Of a stretch of DNA of 64,000 bases, positions 43,763 to 52,171 are shown one piece after another (positions within the stretch are counted from its first letter, which is position 1; each line of letters opens with the position of its first letter). The stretch lies in contig NZ_JAFKCT010000002.1 of the NCBI RefSeq assembly GCF_017254915.1, positions 310,001 to 374,000 of the forward strand, in the 5' to 3' direction. The position numbers and the translations under genes are program-made. The notes under the pieces are model-generated. The model was not told the origin of the DNA. It made no database searches and was given only the letters and a program-made list of their open reading frames with translations. Origin of the DNA: Algoriphagus oliviformis (GTDB lineage: Bacteria > Bacteroidota > Bacteroidia > Cytophagales > Cyclobacteriaceae).

Positions 43763-44551
43763 ATGAAGAAGACAATATTGATTTTTGCGATGGGACTTTT
43801 GGCCTTTTCCTGTGCCAAAGTTCCGCTTACGGGCAGAAACGCGCTGGCAGTCGTCTCCAACGACGAGATCCAGCCCCTAGTCAATGAAGAGTATAAGAAA
43901 GCGTTGGCCTCGGACAAGACCCTGACCGGCACGGCAGACGGACAAAAAGTCGTGCGGGTAGGAAAGAAGATGGCAGCAGCCGTGGAGGCCTTTTTGATCG
44001 CCGAGGGATATCAGGAGCTGGTAGACGACTTTGCTTGGGAGTTTAACCTGCTGGAAAGCGAACAGGTGAACGCTTGGTGTATGCCGGGAGGAAAAGTGGC
44101 TTTCTACACCGGGATCATGCCTATCACGAAAGATGAGACTGGGATTGCCGTGGTCATGGGCCACGAGATAGCCCACGCAGTCGCCTCGCATGCGAGAGAG
44201 CGTATGTCAAACGGGATGGCCATCAACCTGGGTATGACGGCTTTTTCCACCGCCTTGGGCCAAAACCCTACCATGATGGAGCAGATTCTATTGCAATCCG
44301 TGGGGATGGGAAGTCAGCTGGGAATGCTGAGCTTTTCCAGAAAACATGAGCTGGAAGCTGACGAAATGGGCTTGATCTTCATGGCGATGGCTGGATATGA
44401 TCCGCGCCAAGCGCCGGTCTTCTGGGAAAGAATGGCCGCCGCGGGTGGAGCCGCTCCGCCGGAGTTTCTCTCTACCCACCCTGGTCCTGACCGTCGTATC
44501 GAGCGTCTGAATGCCAATATGTCCAAGGCCTTGGAATATTATAAGCAGTAG
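43763..44551 (+). CDS. M48-family metallopeptidase lipoprotein
   Basis: Lipoprotein of 262 residues (Cys17 in LLAFSCAKVP). The zinc motif HEIAH is at 134-138 (VVMGHEIAHAVASHARE), followed by ELEADEMGLIFMAMAGYDPRQAP and LSTHPGPDRRI, the M48 pattern of periplasmic BepA/LoiP-like proteases. It probably degrades misfolded outer-membrane or periplasmic proteins. Confidence 0.93.
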   Translation: MKKTILIFAMGLLAFSCAKVPLTGRNALAVVSNDEIQPLVNEEYKKALASDKTLTGTADGQKVVRVGKKMAAAVEAFLIAEGYQELVDDFAWEFNLLESEQVNAWCMPGGKVAFYTGIMPITKDETGIAVVMGHEIAHAVASHARERMSNGMAINLGMTAFSTALGQNPTMMEQILLQSVGMGSQLGMLSFSRKHELEADEMGLIFMAMAGYDPRQAPVFWERMAAAGGAAPPEFLSTHPGPDRRIERLNANMSKALEYYKQ

Positions 44552-44566
44552 GCGGCTTCCAGTAGG

Positions 44567-44625
44567 CAGTTTCCAGTGGGCAGTAGGCAGAATTCTGTGT
44601 ACTGCCCACTGCCCTCTGAAAACTG
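44567..44625. repeat. Imperfect inverted repeat between convergent genes
   Basis: Arms of 24 bases at 44567-44590 (CAGTTTCCAGTGGGCAGT...) and 44602-44625 pair with a few mismatches around an 11-base loop. It consists of repeated CAGTAGGCAG/CCACTGCC words, like the other degenerate intergenic repeats in the window. It could act as a terminator for both convergent genes, though no clear T-tract follows. Confidence 0.6.
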
Positions 44626-44634
44626 TTCATCGTC

Positions 44635-45441
44635 CTACTTCATGCCAAATCCGCGCAGCTTCACTTGGGTCAGCTTGCGCTTGGTGTCCAGGGGAAAGTC
44701 CCCTTTCATCATCCACTCGTAGTAGCCGGGCTCTTCCTTCAGGGCTTGCTCGATTGTTTTTCCCTTGTGCTTGCCAAAGTTGAAGATCTCCTGACCTTGG
44801 GAGTTGAAGACAAACCTTCCGGCTAGATCCACCATTTTTTCATTGACCATTTCATGGATTTTCCTCATGTCGTTGGTGAAAATCCCCACCCGATTTCCCT
44901 GCAGGTCCTCGATTTCCTCGCCTTGGTAGCGCTCCACTTGTGCTTGGAAGACATCCAAAGTAGCGAGCGTGTCGGCCTCTGCGCTGTGAGCGTTTTCGAG
45001 GGTGCGATTGCAATAGAATTTATAGGCTGAGCTGAGGTTTCTTTTTTCCATCAGGAAAAAGATCTTTTGCGCATCGAGCAGGTTTCTGTGGTCGAGATCA
45101 AAGTCGATCCCGGCCCGGAGAAACTCCTCGACCAAAAGCGGAATGTCATATTTCAGGACGTTGAAGCCCCCCAAGTCCGCCGTGCCGATAAACTGCTGTA
45201 CCTCTCTGGCGATGTCCTTGAAGCCGGGCTCGTTTTTCACGTCTTTGTCATAGATGCCGTGGATGAGCGATGCTTCGAGGGGAATGGGCACTCCGGGGTT
45301 GACGCGCTTGGTGTAGATTTCCCTTCCTTCATCGGGGTGAAGCTTCACGATGGAGATCTCCACGATCCGGTCGGTTCCGACATTGGTGCCGGTAGCTTCG
45401 AGGTCAAAAAATGCAATTGCGTTTCTTAGATTGAGCTTCAT
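44635..45441 (-). CDS. 3'-5' exonuclease, DnaQ/DEDDh type, with ExoX-like C-terminus
   Basis: Protein of 268 residues. The DEDDh exonuclease domain has Asp13 and Glu15 (FFDLEATGTN), NVLKYDIPLL and AHSAEADTLATLDVFQAQ. The C-terminal FNFGKHKGKTIEQALKE...YYEWMMKGDFP is the ExoX-like C-terminal domain. It trims single-stranded DNA or RNA 3' ends. Its start overlaps the Mpl stop by four bases, so it is coupled to it. Confidence 0.9.
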   Translation of the reverse strand: MKLNLRNAIAFFDLEATGTNVGTDRIVEISIVKLHPDEGREIYTKRVNPGVPIPLEASLIHGIYDKDVKNEPGFKDIAREVQQFIGTADLGGFNVLKYDIPLLVEEFLRAGIDFDLDHRNLLDAQKIFFLMEKRNLSSAYKFYCNRTLENAHSAEADTLATLDVFQAQVERYQGEEIEDLQGNRVGIFTNDMRKIHEMVNEKMVDLAGRFVFNSQGQEIFNFGKHKGKTIEQALKEEPGYYEWMMKGDFPLDTKRKLTQVKLRGFGMK

Positions 45442-46799
45442 TGGGAATTGAATTTTGCTTTGAGCGGTTCGAGATCCAGGTTGTCATAGTTGCCCGAACT
45501 CATCAAAAGCAGGTTTGTGTTGCTGTAATTTTGCGAGTTAAGATAATCTTTTAACGCAGAGCTTTCGGTAAAAAGCATCAAATCCGCCCGTTTAAATCCC
45601 TCCCGCAAGGTGGCCTCGTCCATGAGCTCCAGCTTCTTCAGCGCGACGGCATGGGGATTCAGGTAGATCAGGGCCAGGTCTGCGGCGTCCATGGAGTGGG
45701 CATAGTTAGGCAAAAATGCCCTGTTGAGCGAAGAGTAAGTGTGCAGCTCCTGCACGGCAATCAGCCTTCGTTCGGGAAACTGGCTTTTGACTGCATTGAC
45801 CGTAGCCTTCAGTTTGGACGGGGCATGGGCAAAGTCCCGGAAAAGAATGCAGCTATCGCCTTTGGCGAGGATTTCCTGTCGTTTGGCGGCTCCTTTGAAT
45901 GTAGGAATCGATTGATAAAACCGCTCTTTGGACACACCCAAGGCTCGGCAGATCTCCATGGCACCTTGGAGGTTTTGCAGGTTGTGATCTCCGAAAATCC
46001 CGATCTCGACGAGTCCCTGTTCTGTTTCTAGGAAGGTCTTGCCATCGAGGATCTGGGCGGGATGGGCGCGGTAGGGAGTCTTTTGACCTTTGGTCGATGA
46101 CTGCTCCGCGGCATCGTTTACCAAGGGATCGACGGCGCAGTAGATCAGCTCGCCAGTTGCGGGAGTTTTGTCCATCAGTTTGGAAAACTGCGCCTTGTAT
46201 TCGTCGAAATCCGGAAACACATTGAAGTGGTCCCAGGCGATCCCGCTGACCAGCGCGATGTCGTGGTGGTAGTGGAAAAACTTCGGCGTACGGTCTATGG
46301 GGGAGGTGAGGTACTCGTCGCCCTCGATGATGATCACCGGCGCATCCGACAGCCGTACCATGAGGTCAAAGCCGGCAATCTGTGCACCGACGAGGTAGTC
46401 AAAGTCCACCTGTTGCTCCTTGAGCACATGGAGGATGATCGAGGTGATCGAGGTCTTGCCATGGGAGCCGGCGATCACTACGCGTTTTTTGTCCTTGCTT
46501 TGGTTGTAGATGAATTCTGGAAAGGAATAAACCGGGATGCCGAGCTCCTGCGCCCGGATCAGCTCGGGATTGTCTATGCGGGCATGCATCCCCAAGATGA
46601 TCCCGTCGAGGTCGCCGGAGATTTTCTCCGGAAACCAGCCGTAGGCTTCAGGTAGGATGCCGGCATTGGCCAGGCGCGTGCGGGAAGGTTCGTAGATCTC
46701 GTCATCCGATCCGGTGACTTGATAGCCTTTTTTGACCAAGGCGAGGGCCAGATTGTGCATCACTGCTCCACCGATGGCGATGAAGTGGTATTTTTTCAT
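45438..46799 (-). CDS. mpl: Mpl-type Mur ligase (peptidoglycan recycling)
   Basis: Protein of 453 residues of the Mur ligase family. It starts with the Rossmann-like region YHFIAIGGAVMHNLALAL, then the P-loop IAGSHGKTSITSII and VSGIAWDHFNVFP. The length and the start match UDP-N-acetylmuramate:tripeptide ligase (Mpl) more than MurC. It reuses the peptide from turned-over peptidoglycan. Together with LD-carboxypeptidase and DacB in this window it points to active wall recycling. It is co-transcribed with the exonuclease gene. Confidence 0.85.
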   Translation of the reverse strand: MKKYHFIAIGGAVMHNLALALVKKGYQVTGSDDEIYEPSRTRLANAGILPEAYGWFPEKISGDLDGIILGMHARIDNPELIRAQELGIPVYSFPEFIYNQSKDKKRVVIAGSHGKTSITSIILHVLKEQQVDFDYLVGAQIAGFDLMVRLSDAPVIIIEGDEYLTSPIDRTPKFFHYHHDIALVSGIAWDHFNVFPDFDEYKAQFSKLMDKTPATGELIYCAVDPLVNDAAEQSSTKGQKTPYRAHPAQILDGKTFLETEQGLVEIGIFGDHNLQNLQGAMEICRALGVSKERFYQSIPTFKGAAKRQEILAKGDSCILFRDFAHAPSKLKATVNAVKSQFPERRLIAVQELHTYSSLNRAFLPNYAHSMDAADLALIYLNPHAVALKKLELMDEATLREGFKRADLMLFTESSALKDYLNSQNYSNTNLLLMSSGNYDNLDLEPLKAKFNSQ

Positions 46800-46888
46800 A
46801 GATGAAAAGTGAGGTTATGCTTTGCCCGTCAAACTTAAAAATAAAACACGGCTGCTCAGGGACTATTCTTTTTTGATTTCAAGGTTTT

Positions 46889-46918
46889 TTTGAGCCCGTG
46901 GCTTTTTGGCTATTTTCG
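46889..46918 (+). promoter_or_regulatory. Possible promoter of the membrane protein gene
   Basis: TTTG (46889-46892), 18 bases, TATTTTCG (46911-46918). It is close to but not an exact match of the Bacteroidota consensus. The chosen start codon is 19 bases downstream. Confidence 0.35.
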
Positions 46919-46936
46919 GGCAAAATTTCCCCGAGA

Positions 46937-47632
46937 ATGCTCGAAGACAAGTACGCCTACCTGACCCTTTCCCTGCTCTACATGCTGGCTTGGCTGGTAG
47001 TCTATCTGAAAAACCCCTGGAAAAGCGGCATGGTCAAGGTGTGCGCGATCGGGGGGCTCATGGGGGTAGTGGCCGAAGTCTGGTATTTCCACGACTATTG
47101 GCGGCCGCCAACCTTGTTTGGGGTAGGGATCGTCGGCATCGAGGACTTCATCATCGGCTTTGCCATGTTTGGGGTCGGTGGGTACATCCACTCTTCCTTC
47201 ACGCGCCGCGAGATTAACTTTGACTACCAGACTCCGGCCAAGAACAAGGATTTCTTCTACCTCTGGCTGATCGGCTGCGCAAGCCTGACCATCTTCACCT
47301 TCGGGGTGAAAATCCACTCCGGATACACCACCTTCCTGACCTTCCTGGCTTTGTCCATCTACATCTGGATCCAAAGACCCGACCTGATCGGTCTCTCCCT
47401 GATCTCGGGAAGCGCGGTGATGCTGATCACGATTGCGATCTATTTTGTCACGTTCCGCATCCTGTTCCCACATTTTTGGGATACTTATGGCATGCTGGAC
47501 GGTACCTACATGGGGGCGACGATCCTGGGGATTCCGCTGTCGGAGATCCTGTGGCACTCCAGCTGGGGGATGCTCTGCTCCATGTTTAGGGGCTATCGAA
47601 ATGGCGTTTACTATAAAGAAAGAACCCGATAG
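46937..47632 (+). CDS. Multi-helix membrane protein, distantly lycopene-cyclase-domain-like
   Basis: Protein of 231 residues from the ATG at 46937 (a GTG at 46898 is an alternative). It has about seven predicted membrane helices. The spacing and the motif GIVGIEDFIIGFAMFG and ILGIPLSEILWHSSWG resemble heterodimeric lycopene cyclase domains, in which acidic residues follow a proline. I am not certain of the relation. No carotenoid gene is nearby. It lies 86 bases upstream of dnaB on the same strand. Confidence 0.6.
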   Translation: MLEDKYAYLTLSLLYMLAWLVVYLKNPWKSGMVKVCAIGGLMGVVAEVWYFHDYWRPPTLFGVGIVGIEDFIIGFAMFGVGGYIHSSFTRREINFDYQTPAKNKDFFYLWLIGCASLTIFTFGVKIHSGYTTFLTFLALSIYIWIQRPDLIGLSLISGSAVMLITIAIYFVTFRILFPHFWDTYGMLDGTYMGATILGIPLSEILWHSSWGMLCSMFRGYRNGVYYKERTR

Positions 47633-47718
47633 GGGCTTGATTTTTGCTGGTTAGGCTTGTTGATAAGTTTTGTAAAACTTGTTCAAAACTCTTGCCTTTC
47701 AGCCGATACATTTGTTCT

Positions 47719-49311
47719 ATGACCGAAAATACCAACCAACCCCGAATCACCCGCAAAAAGCCGAATTTCGACAGCCCAGCCAACTTTCTGGGCAAAGTCC
47801 CTCCCCAGGCGGTGGAGCTCGAAGAGGCGGTGCTCGGGGCGCTGATGCTGGAAAAGGACGCGCTGACCAACGTCATCGATATCCTGAAGGTGGAGAGTTT
47901 TTACAAGGATTCGCACAAGGTGATCTTCCAGGCGATCCTGGATCTCTTTACCGAAAGCCAGCCCATCGACCTGCTCACGGTCACCACCCAGCTACGCAAA
48001 AGCGGCGCGCTGGAGATCGCAGGCGGTGCTTTTTATGTCACTGAGCTGACCTCCAAGGTTGCCTCGGCAGCCAATATCGAATACCACGCCCGGATCATCA
48101 CGGAGCAGTCCATCAAGCGTGAGCTGATCCGTATCTCGGGAGAAATCCAAAAGGACGCCTTTGAGGATACGACTGACGTATTTGAGCTGTTGGACAAGAT
48201 GGAGCAGTCGCTGTTTGAGATCTCGGAGAAAAACATCAGAAAAAACTACTCCGATATGCGCTCGATCATGCGCGATGCGATCAAGGAGCTGGAGGAAAAG
48301 AAGCACCAAAAAGACGGTCTTACCGGAGTTCCTTCCGGATTTACGGCTTTGGACCGGGTGACTTCCGGTTGGCAAAAGTCCGACTTGGTCATCATCGCGG
48401 CCCGTCCGGCGATGGGAAAGACGGCCTTTGTACTCTCTACCTTGAGGAATGCCGCAGTCGATCACAGCCGACCGGTAGCGATCTTCTCCCTGGAGATGTC
48501 CTCTGTCCAGCTCGTCAACCGTCTCATTTCCTCCGAGGCAGAGCTGGACTCCGAAAAAATCAAAAAAGGCTCTCTTGCCGACCATGAATGGGCGCAATTG
48601 GTTCACAAGACCGCCAAGCTGTCCAAAGCTCCGCTTTTTGTGGATGACACGCCGGCCCTGTCCATTCTTGAGCTTCGCGCCAAATGTCGAAAGCTAAAGG
48701 CCCAGCACGATATCCAGATGGTCGTGATCGACTACCTGCAGCTGATGTCCGGTGACACCAAAGGCGGAGGTGGCGGCAACCGTGAACAGGAGATTGCGAG
48801 TATTTCCCGAGCCTTGAAGAAGATCGCCAAGGAACTCAGCATCCCGGTCATTGCACTCTCGCAGCTGTCCCGTGCGGTGGAAACCAGGGGCGGGGACAAG
48901 CGCCCGCAGCTGTCCGACTTGAGGGAATCCGGTGCCATCGAGCAGGATGCCGATATGGTAATGTTCCTCTACCGTCCGGAATACTACGGTATCACCCAGG
49001 ACGAGGACAACAACTCCACAGCCGGGGTCGGCGAGGTGATCATCGCCAAGCACAGAAACGGTTCCCTGGAAAACGTCAAACTCCGTTTTATCGGCAAGTA
49101 CACCAAGTTTGCTGATTTGGACTCAGGGATGGGTGGAATGGGCTATGGAGGTAGCCAAGCGCCGGAGGTCGCCTATTCCCACAAGTTTACCTCGGGGGCA
49201 TCGGGCGTTTCGGCGTTTGACAGTGGCCAGACCATCAAGCTGAGCAGTAGGGCCAATGAGGATGACATCGACGATGTCTTCAAGAGCGACGGCGGTCCGG
49301 CACCGTTTTAA
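47719..49311 (+). CDS. dnaB: Replicative DNA helicase DnaB
   Basis: Protein of 530 residues from the ATG at 47719, chosen because MTENTNQPRITRKKPNF precedes the conserved PPQAVELEEAVLGALML; an earlier ATG adds 25 residues without similarity. Walker A is ARPAMGKTAF, followed by ISSEAELDSEKIKKG, VVIDYLQLMSG (Walker B) and SQLSRAVETRGGDKRPQLSDLRESGAIEQDAD. No intein is present. It unwinds DNA ahead of the replication fork. The C-terminal 70 residues are glycine- and serine-rich. Confidence 0.95.
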   Translation: MTENTNQPRITRKKPNFDSPANFLGKVPPQAVELEEAVLGALMLEKDALTNVIDILKVESFYKDSHKVIFQAILDLFTESQPIDLLTVTTQLRKSGALEIAGGAFYVTELTSKVASAANIEYHARIITEQSIKRELIRISGEIQKDAFEDTTDVFELLDKMEQSLFEISEKNIRKNYSDMRSIMRDAIKELEEKKHQKDGLTGVPSGFTALDRVTSGWQKSDLVIIAARPAMGKTAFVLSTLRNAAVDHSRPVAIFSLEMSSVQLVNRLISSEAELDSEKIKKGSLADHEWAQLVHKTAKLSKAPLFVDDTPALSILELRAKCRKLKAQHDIQMVVIDYLQLMSGDTKGGGGGNREQEIASISRALKKIAKELSIPVIALSQLSRAVETRGGDKRPQLSDLRESGAIEQDADMVMFLYRPEYYGITQDEDNNSTAGVGEVIIAKHRNGSLENVKLRFIGKYTKFADLDSGMGGMGYGGSQAPEVAYSHKFTSGASGVSAFDSGQTIKLSSRANEDDIDDVFKSDGGPAPF

Positions 49312-49354
49312 GTATCAAGACTCTAGTATCAAGAGGCTAGTATCAAGACGTTAG
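49311..49354. repeat. Three tandem AGTATCAAGA repeats
   Basis: AGTATCAAGA occurs at 49311-49320, 49325-49334 and 49339-49348, with a 14-base period. It begins at the last base of the dnaB stop codon. Its reverse complement is the unit of the repeat at 18824-18876. Confidence 0.75.
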
Positions 49355-49425
49355 ACTTTAGATTATTAAGGAAAAGGTGCCAAACTGGAACAAGAGAGGT
49401 ACTGGTGAAAACAGATTTTTTGAAG

Positions 49426-50423
49426 ATGAAAGGAATAGTTTTAGACAGAAATTCGGAACCAAAGATAGATTTCGTGTCACTGCCTGAGCCGGAGCTGAAT
49501 GCTGGCGAGGTGCTGGTGCGGATCAAAGCCGCCGCGCTCAATCACCGTGATGAGTGGTGTCGCCAGGGACTTTACCCCAACCTTTCGGATGGGGTAGTCC
49601 TTGGCTCGGATGGTGCCGGGGTCGTGGAGCGAGTGGCTGACGACGCGGATTCAGCCTGGATCGGAAAGGAAGTCATCATCAACCCCGCCATCAATTGGGG
49701 CGCTGATCAGCGTGCGCAGTCCAAGGATTTCCAGATTTTGGGTATGCCGAGAAAGGGACTTTTGCCGAATACCTCGCCATCCCGGCCGATAGGCTGCACG
49801 AGAAGCCCGCCCATTTGACTTGGGAGGAGGCTGCGGCTTTGCCTTTGGCGGGACTCACCGCCTACAGGGCTTTGCTATATCAGGGACAGGCAAAAGCTGG
49901 GGATCAGGTCTTGGTGACGGGCATCGGTGGTGGTGTGGCGCAGTTTGCTGCGCAATACGCTGTAGCCTTAGGGGCCAAGCTCTCGGTCAGCAGTAGCCGA
50001 AGCGCAAAACTGGAGAAAGCCAGAAGTCTTGGGGCAGAGCATGGTTTCAATTACCTGGAATCCAATTGGGTGGATCAGGCCCTAGCAGCTACCGGAGGCT
50101 TTGACGTGATCATCGACGGAGCGGCAGGAGACCCGCTCAACAACCTGATCCACGTATGCAAGCCGGGGGGTAGGATTGTGTTCTATGGTGCGACGATGGG
50201 ACTGCCGGGCAAGCTGGAGGCAAGAAAAGTGTACTGGAACCAGCTCAAGATCATGGGCTCTACGATGGGATCCGACCAAGACTTCCTGGATATGATCGCT
50301 TTTGTGATGAAGCATGCGATACGACCTGAGATTGATCGGGTATTTGGCTTTGGCGATGCGGTGCAGGCCTTTGACCGGATGAAGGCTGGAGACCAGATGG
50401 GAAAGATCGTCCTTACTCCTTGA
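49426..50423 (+). pseudogene. MDR-superfamily oxidoreductase, frameshifted
   Basis: The gene is split by one missing base. The first frame starts at MKGIVLDRNSEPKIDFVS (49426; a GTG seven codons earlier is also possible), reads ALNHRDEWCRQGLYPN and VVLGSDGAGVVE, and loses homology at GMPRKG (about 49749). In the frame one base back the protein continues as GTFAEYLAIPADRLHEKP and then AALPLAGLTAYRALL, the Rossmann motif VTGIGGGVAQFAAQ and the NADP-binding rest up to 50423. Joined, it is a quinone-oxidoreductase-like MDR protein of about 330 residues without evident zinc ligands. A single G lost in CCGGAG would restore the family motif. A heptamer A AAG GGA lies at the junction, so recoding is possible but less likely. 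Confidence 0.85.
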
Positions 50424-50904
50424 TTGCCTCGTAGGTCTCGCCAAACTCCTTTTTGGCCACGCGGTAGATCTCGCTTTTGTCCGTGGGGGCCACCAAAAAA
50501 TCTCCGGTCTTCACGACGATGGACTCCTTCCAAGGAGCCTGAAACTCCATCACTTCACCCGCGCCGAATTTTCCCAAATCCTCTTCGGAGACCTTGTAGG
50601 CATAGACTTCACCTACGGGGCGGTAGCAGCCCCAGCCTTCGCCAAGGGAGTGCATCAGGATGTATTTCTTTTCGAAAGTCTCGGCTTTGATCAGGTAGCT
50701 TTCTTTGGCCGAAGTCTGGTTTTCGACCAGCCAATCCCCCTTTTCCGCAGTGTTTTTGGTCTCCACCCCGTCGCTGGTGAGCGTGACGACTTCGAGCCCC
50801 GGTTTGGCTTTTTTGGCCCGGATTAGGCTCCGCTTTCTGAAGCGCTTCCCCTGCGCTTCCATCAGAGGCAGAAAGTGTGCGAGTATTTCTTTTTGGGAGA
50901 TCAT
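50413..50904 (-). CDS. Hypothetical protein with two PGDYG-like repeats
   Basis: Protein of 163 residues without a signal peptide. Two copies of a motif are visible: GDWLVENQTS...SYLIKAETFEKKYIL (about residues 57-85) and GDFLVAPTDKSEIYRVAKKEFGETYE (about 132-158). This resembles the PGDYG domain, whose function is unknown. It is convergent with the MDR gene (11-base overlap of 3' ends). Confidence 0.65.
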   Translation of the reverse strand: MISQKEILAHFLPLMEAQGKRFRKRSLIRAKKAKPGLEVVTLTSDGVETKNTAEKGDWLVENQTSAKESYLIKAETFEKKYILMHSLGEGWGCYRPVGEVYAYKVSEEDLGKFGAGEVMEFQAPWKESIVVKTGDFLVAPTDKSEIYRVAKKEFGETYEAIKE

Positions 50905-50991
50905 AGGTCAATGCGTTTCTGGGAGCTTCAAGTTAGAAAAATGGTCGCCAATTCATACCCGCTGGTTTCGAAATTCGGATTTTCGGCTGTC

Positions 50992-51324
50992 TCAGTCCAG
51001 ATCATTTTCAAAAAGAAAGTTCTGGTAGGCATTGCGGAGTTCCTTCAAAGCCTTCTCTTCCTTGGTTTTTGTCGCCAGCTCCATACCGGATTCGAACAGA
51101 TTTTGGGCCTTTTCCAGCTCATCCAGCTCCGCAAAAAAATGTGCAGAGGGGAAATACACCGGCAGGTAGTCGGGATGCTTTTCCAAGACCAGGTCAAAGA
51201 GCCGCCCGGCTTCTCGGGGATCTTTTTCCCGAAGTTCCAGAGCCAAAGCGTAATAGTTAAAGGGGTTTTCTGGCTCCTCCTCGATAAAGTCCCGGAGTAG
51301 GGAAAGTCTGTCCAAATTGCCCAT
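50992..51324 (-). CDS. Small TPR-like protein
   Basis: Protein of 110 residues, all alpha-helical, with about two tetratricopeptide repeats (NPFNYYALALELREKDPREAGRLFDLVLEKHPDY, and a second with AHFFAELDELEKAQNLFESGMEL). It probably binds a partner protein; the function is unknown. It is divergent from etfB. Confidence 0.8.
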   Translation of the reverse strand: MGNLDRLSLLRDFIEEEPENPFNYYALALELREKDPREAGRLFDLVLEKHPDYLPVYFPSAHFFAELDELEKAQNLFESGMELATKTKEEKALKELRNAYQNFLFENDLD

Positions 51325-51398
51325 GAATAGTTTTTTTAATTAACCTTTCGCTGTTATTTTCACGCAAAATAAATCTAAAATAATCTAACTCTAAACCA

Positions 51399-52136
51399 AT
51401 GAAGATTCTTGTTTGTATCACCCACGTCCCGGATACTACGTCCAAGATTCAGTTCACTGCCAATAATACCAAGTTTGATACCACAGGAGTTCAGTTTATT
51501 ATCGGTCCGTACGACGATTATGCACTGGCTCGGGCAGTGGAGCTCAGAGACCAGACCGGCGGCAGCCTGACCGCGCTCAACGTAGGAGAGGCCGAGACCG
51601 AGCCTACCCTGAGAAAGTCGCTGGCCATAGGCGCTGACGACGCGATTCGGGTCAATTCCTTTCCCAAAGATTCTTTTTTCGTCGCCACGCAGATAGCCCA
51701 CTATGCCAAGGAAGGTGGATATGACCTGATCCTGATGGGCCGGGAGTCCATAGATTTCAACGGCGGGATGGTGCACGGCATGGTCGGCGAGTTGCTCGGA
51801 ATGCCGTCCTTTTCCCCAGTGATGAAGCTGGAAGTAGAGGGATCCACGGTGAAGATGGCGCGTGAAATAGAAGGCGGCAAAGAGCATCTGGAAGCCCAGC
51901 TGCCTCTGATCGCGGGATGTCAGGAGCCTATCGCTGAGTGGAAAATCCCAAATATGCGCGGCATCATGTCTGCCCGCACCAAGCCGCTGAAGGTGGTAGA
52001 GCCCGTCAGCCAAGAGACCCAGGCCGAAGCGACCGGTTTCCAGTTGCCGCCAGCCAAAGGAGCGGTAAAACTCGTGGACAAAGACAATGTGGCCGAACTG
52101 GTCAAAATGCTCAAAAACGAGGCAAAAGTACTTTAA
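51399..52136 (+). CDS. etfB: Electron transfer flavoprotein beta subunit
   Basis: Protein of 245 residues, the length of EtfB/FixA. It starts MKILVCITHVPDTTSKIQF and has YDDYALARAVELRDQTGG, LILMGRESIDFNGGMVHGMVGELLG and the conserved SARTKPLKVVEP near the end. It binds AMP and, with the alpha subunit, carries electrons from acyl-CoA and similar dehydrogenases to the respiratory chain. It lies 35 bases ahead of etfA. Confidence 0.96.
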   Translation: MKILVCITHVPDTTSKIQFTANNTKFDTTGVQFIIGPYDDYALARAVELRDQTGGSLTALNVGEAETEPTLRKSLAIGADDAIRVNSFPKDSFFVATQIAHYAKEGGYDLILMGRESIDFNGGMVHGMVGELLGMPSFSPVMKLEVEGSTVKMAREIEGGKEHLEAQLPLIAGCQEPIAEWKIPNMRGIMSARTKPLKVVEPVSQETQAEATGFQLPPAKGAVKLVDKDNVAELVKMLKNEAKVL

Positions 52137-52171
52137 TCAATTTTTGGTAAATTTCGATAAATCAAGATCTT

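Noticed and set aside
47644..47718. Upstream extension of DnaB
   Set aside because: The 25 extra residues have no similarity to DnaB and a good start follows at 47719.
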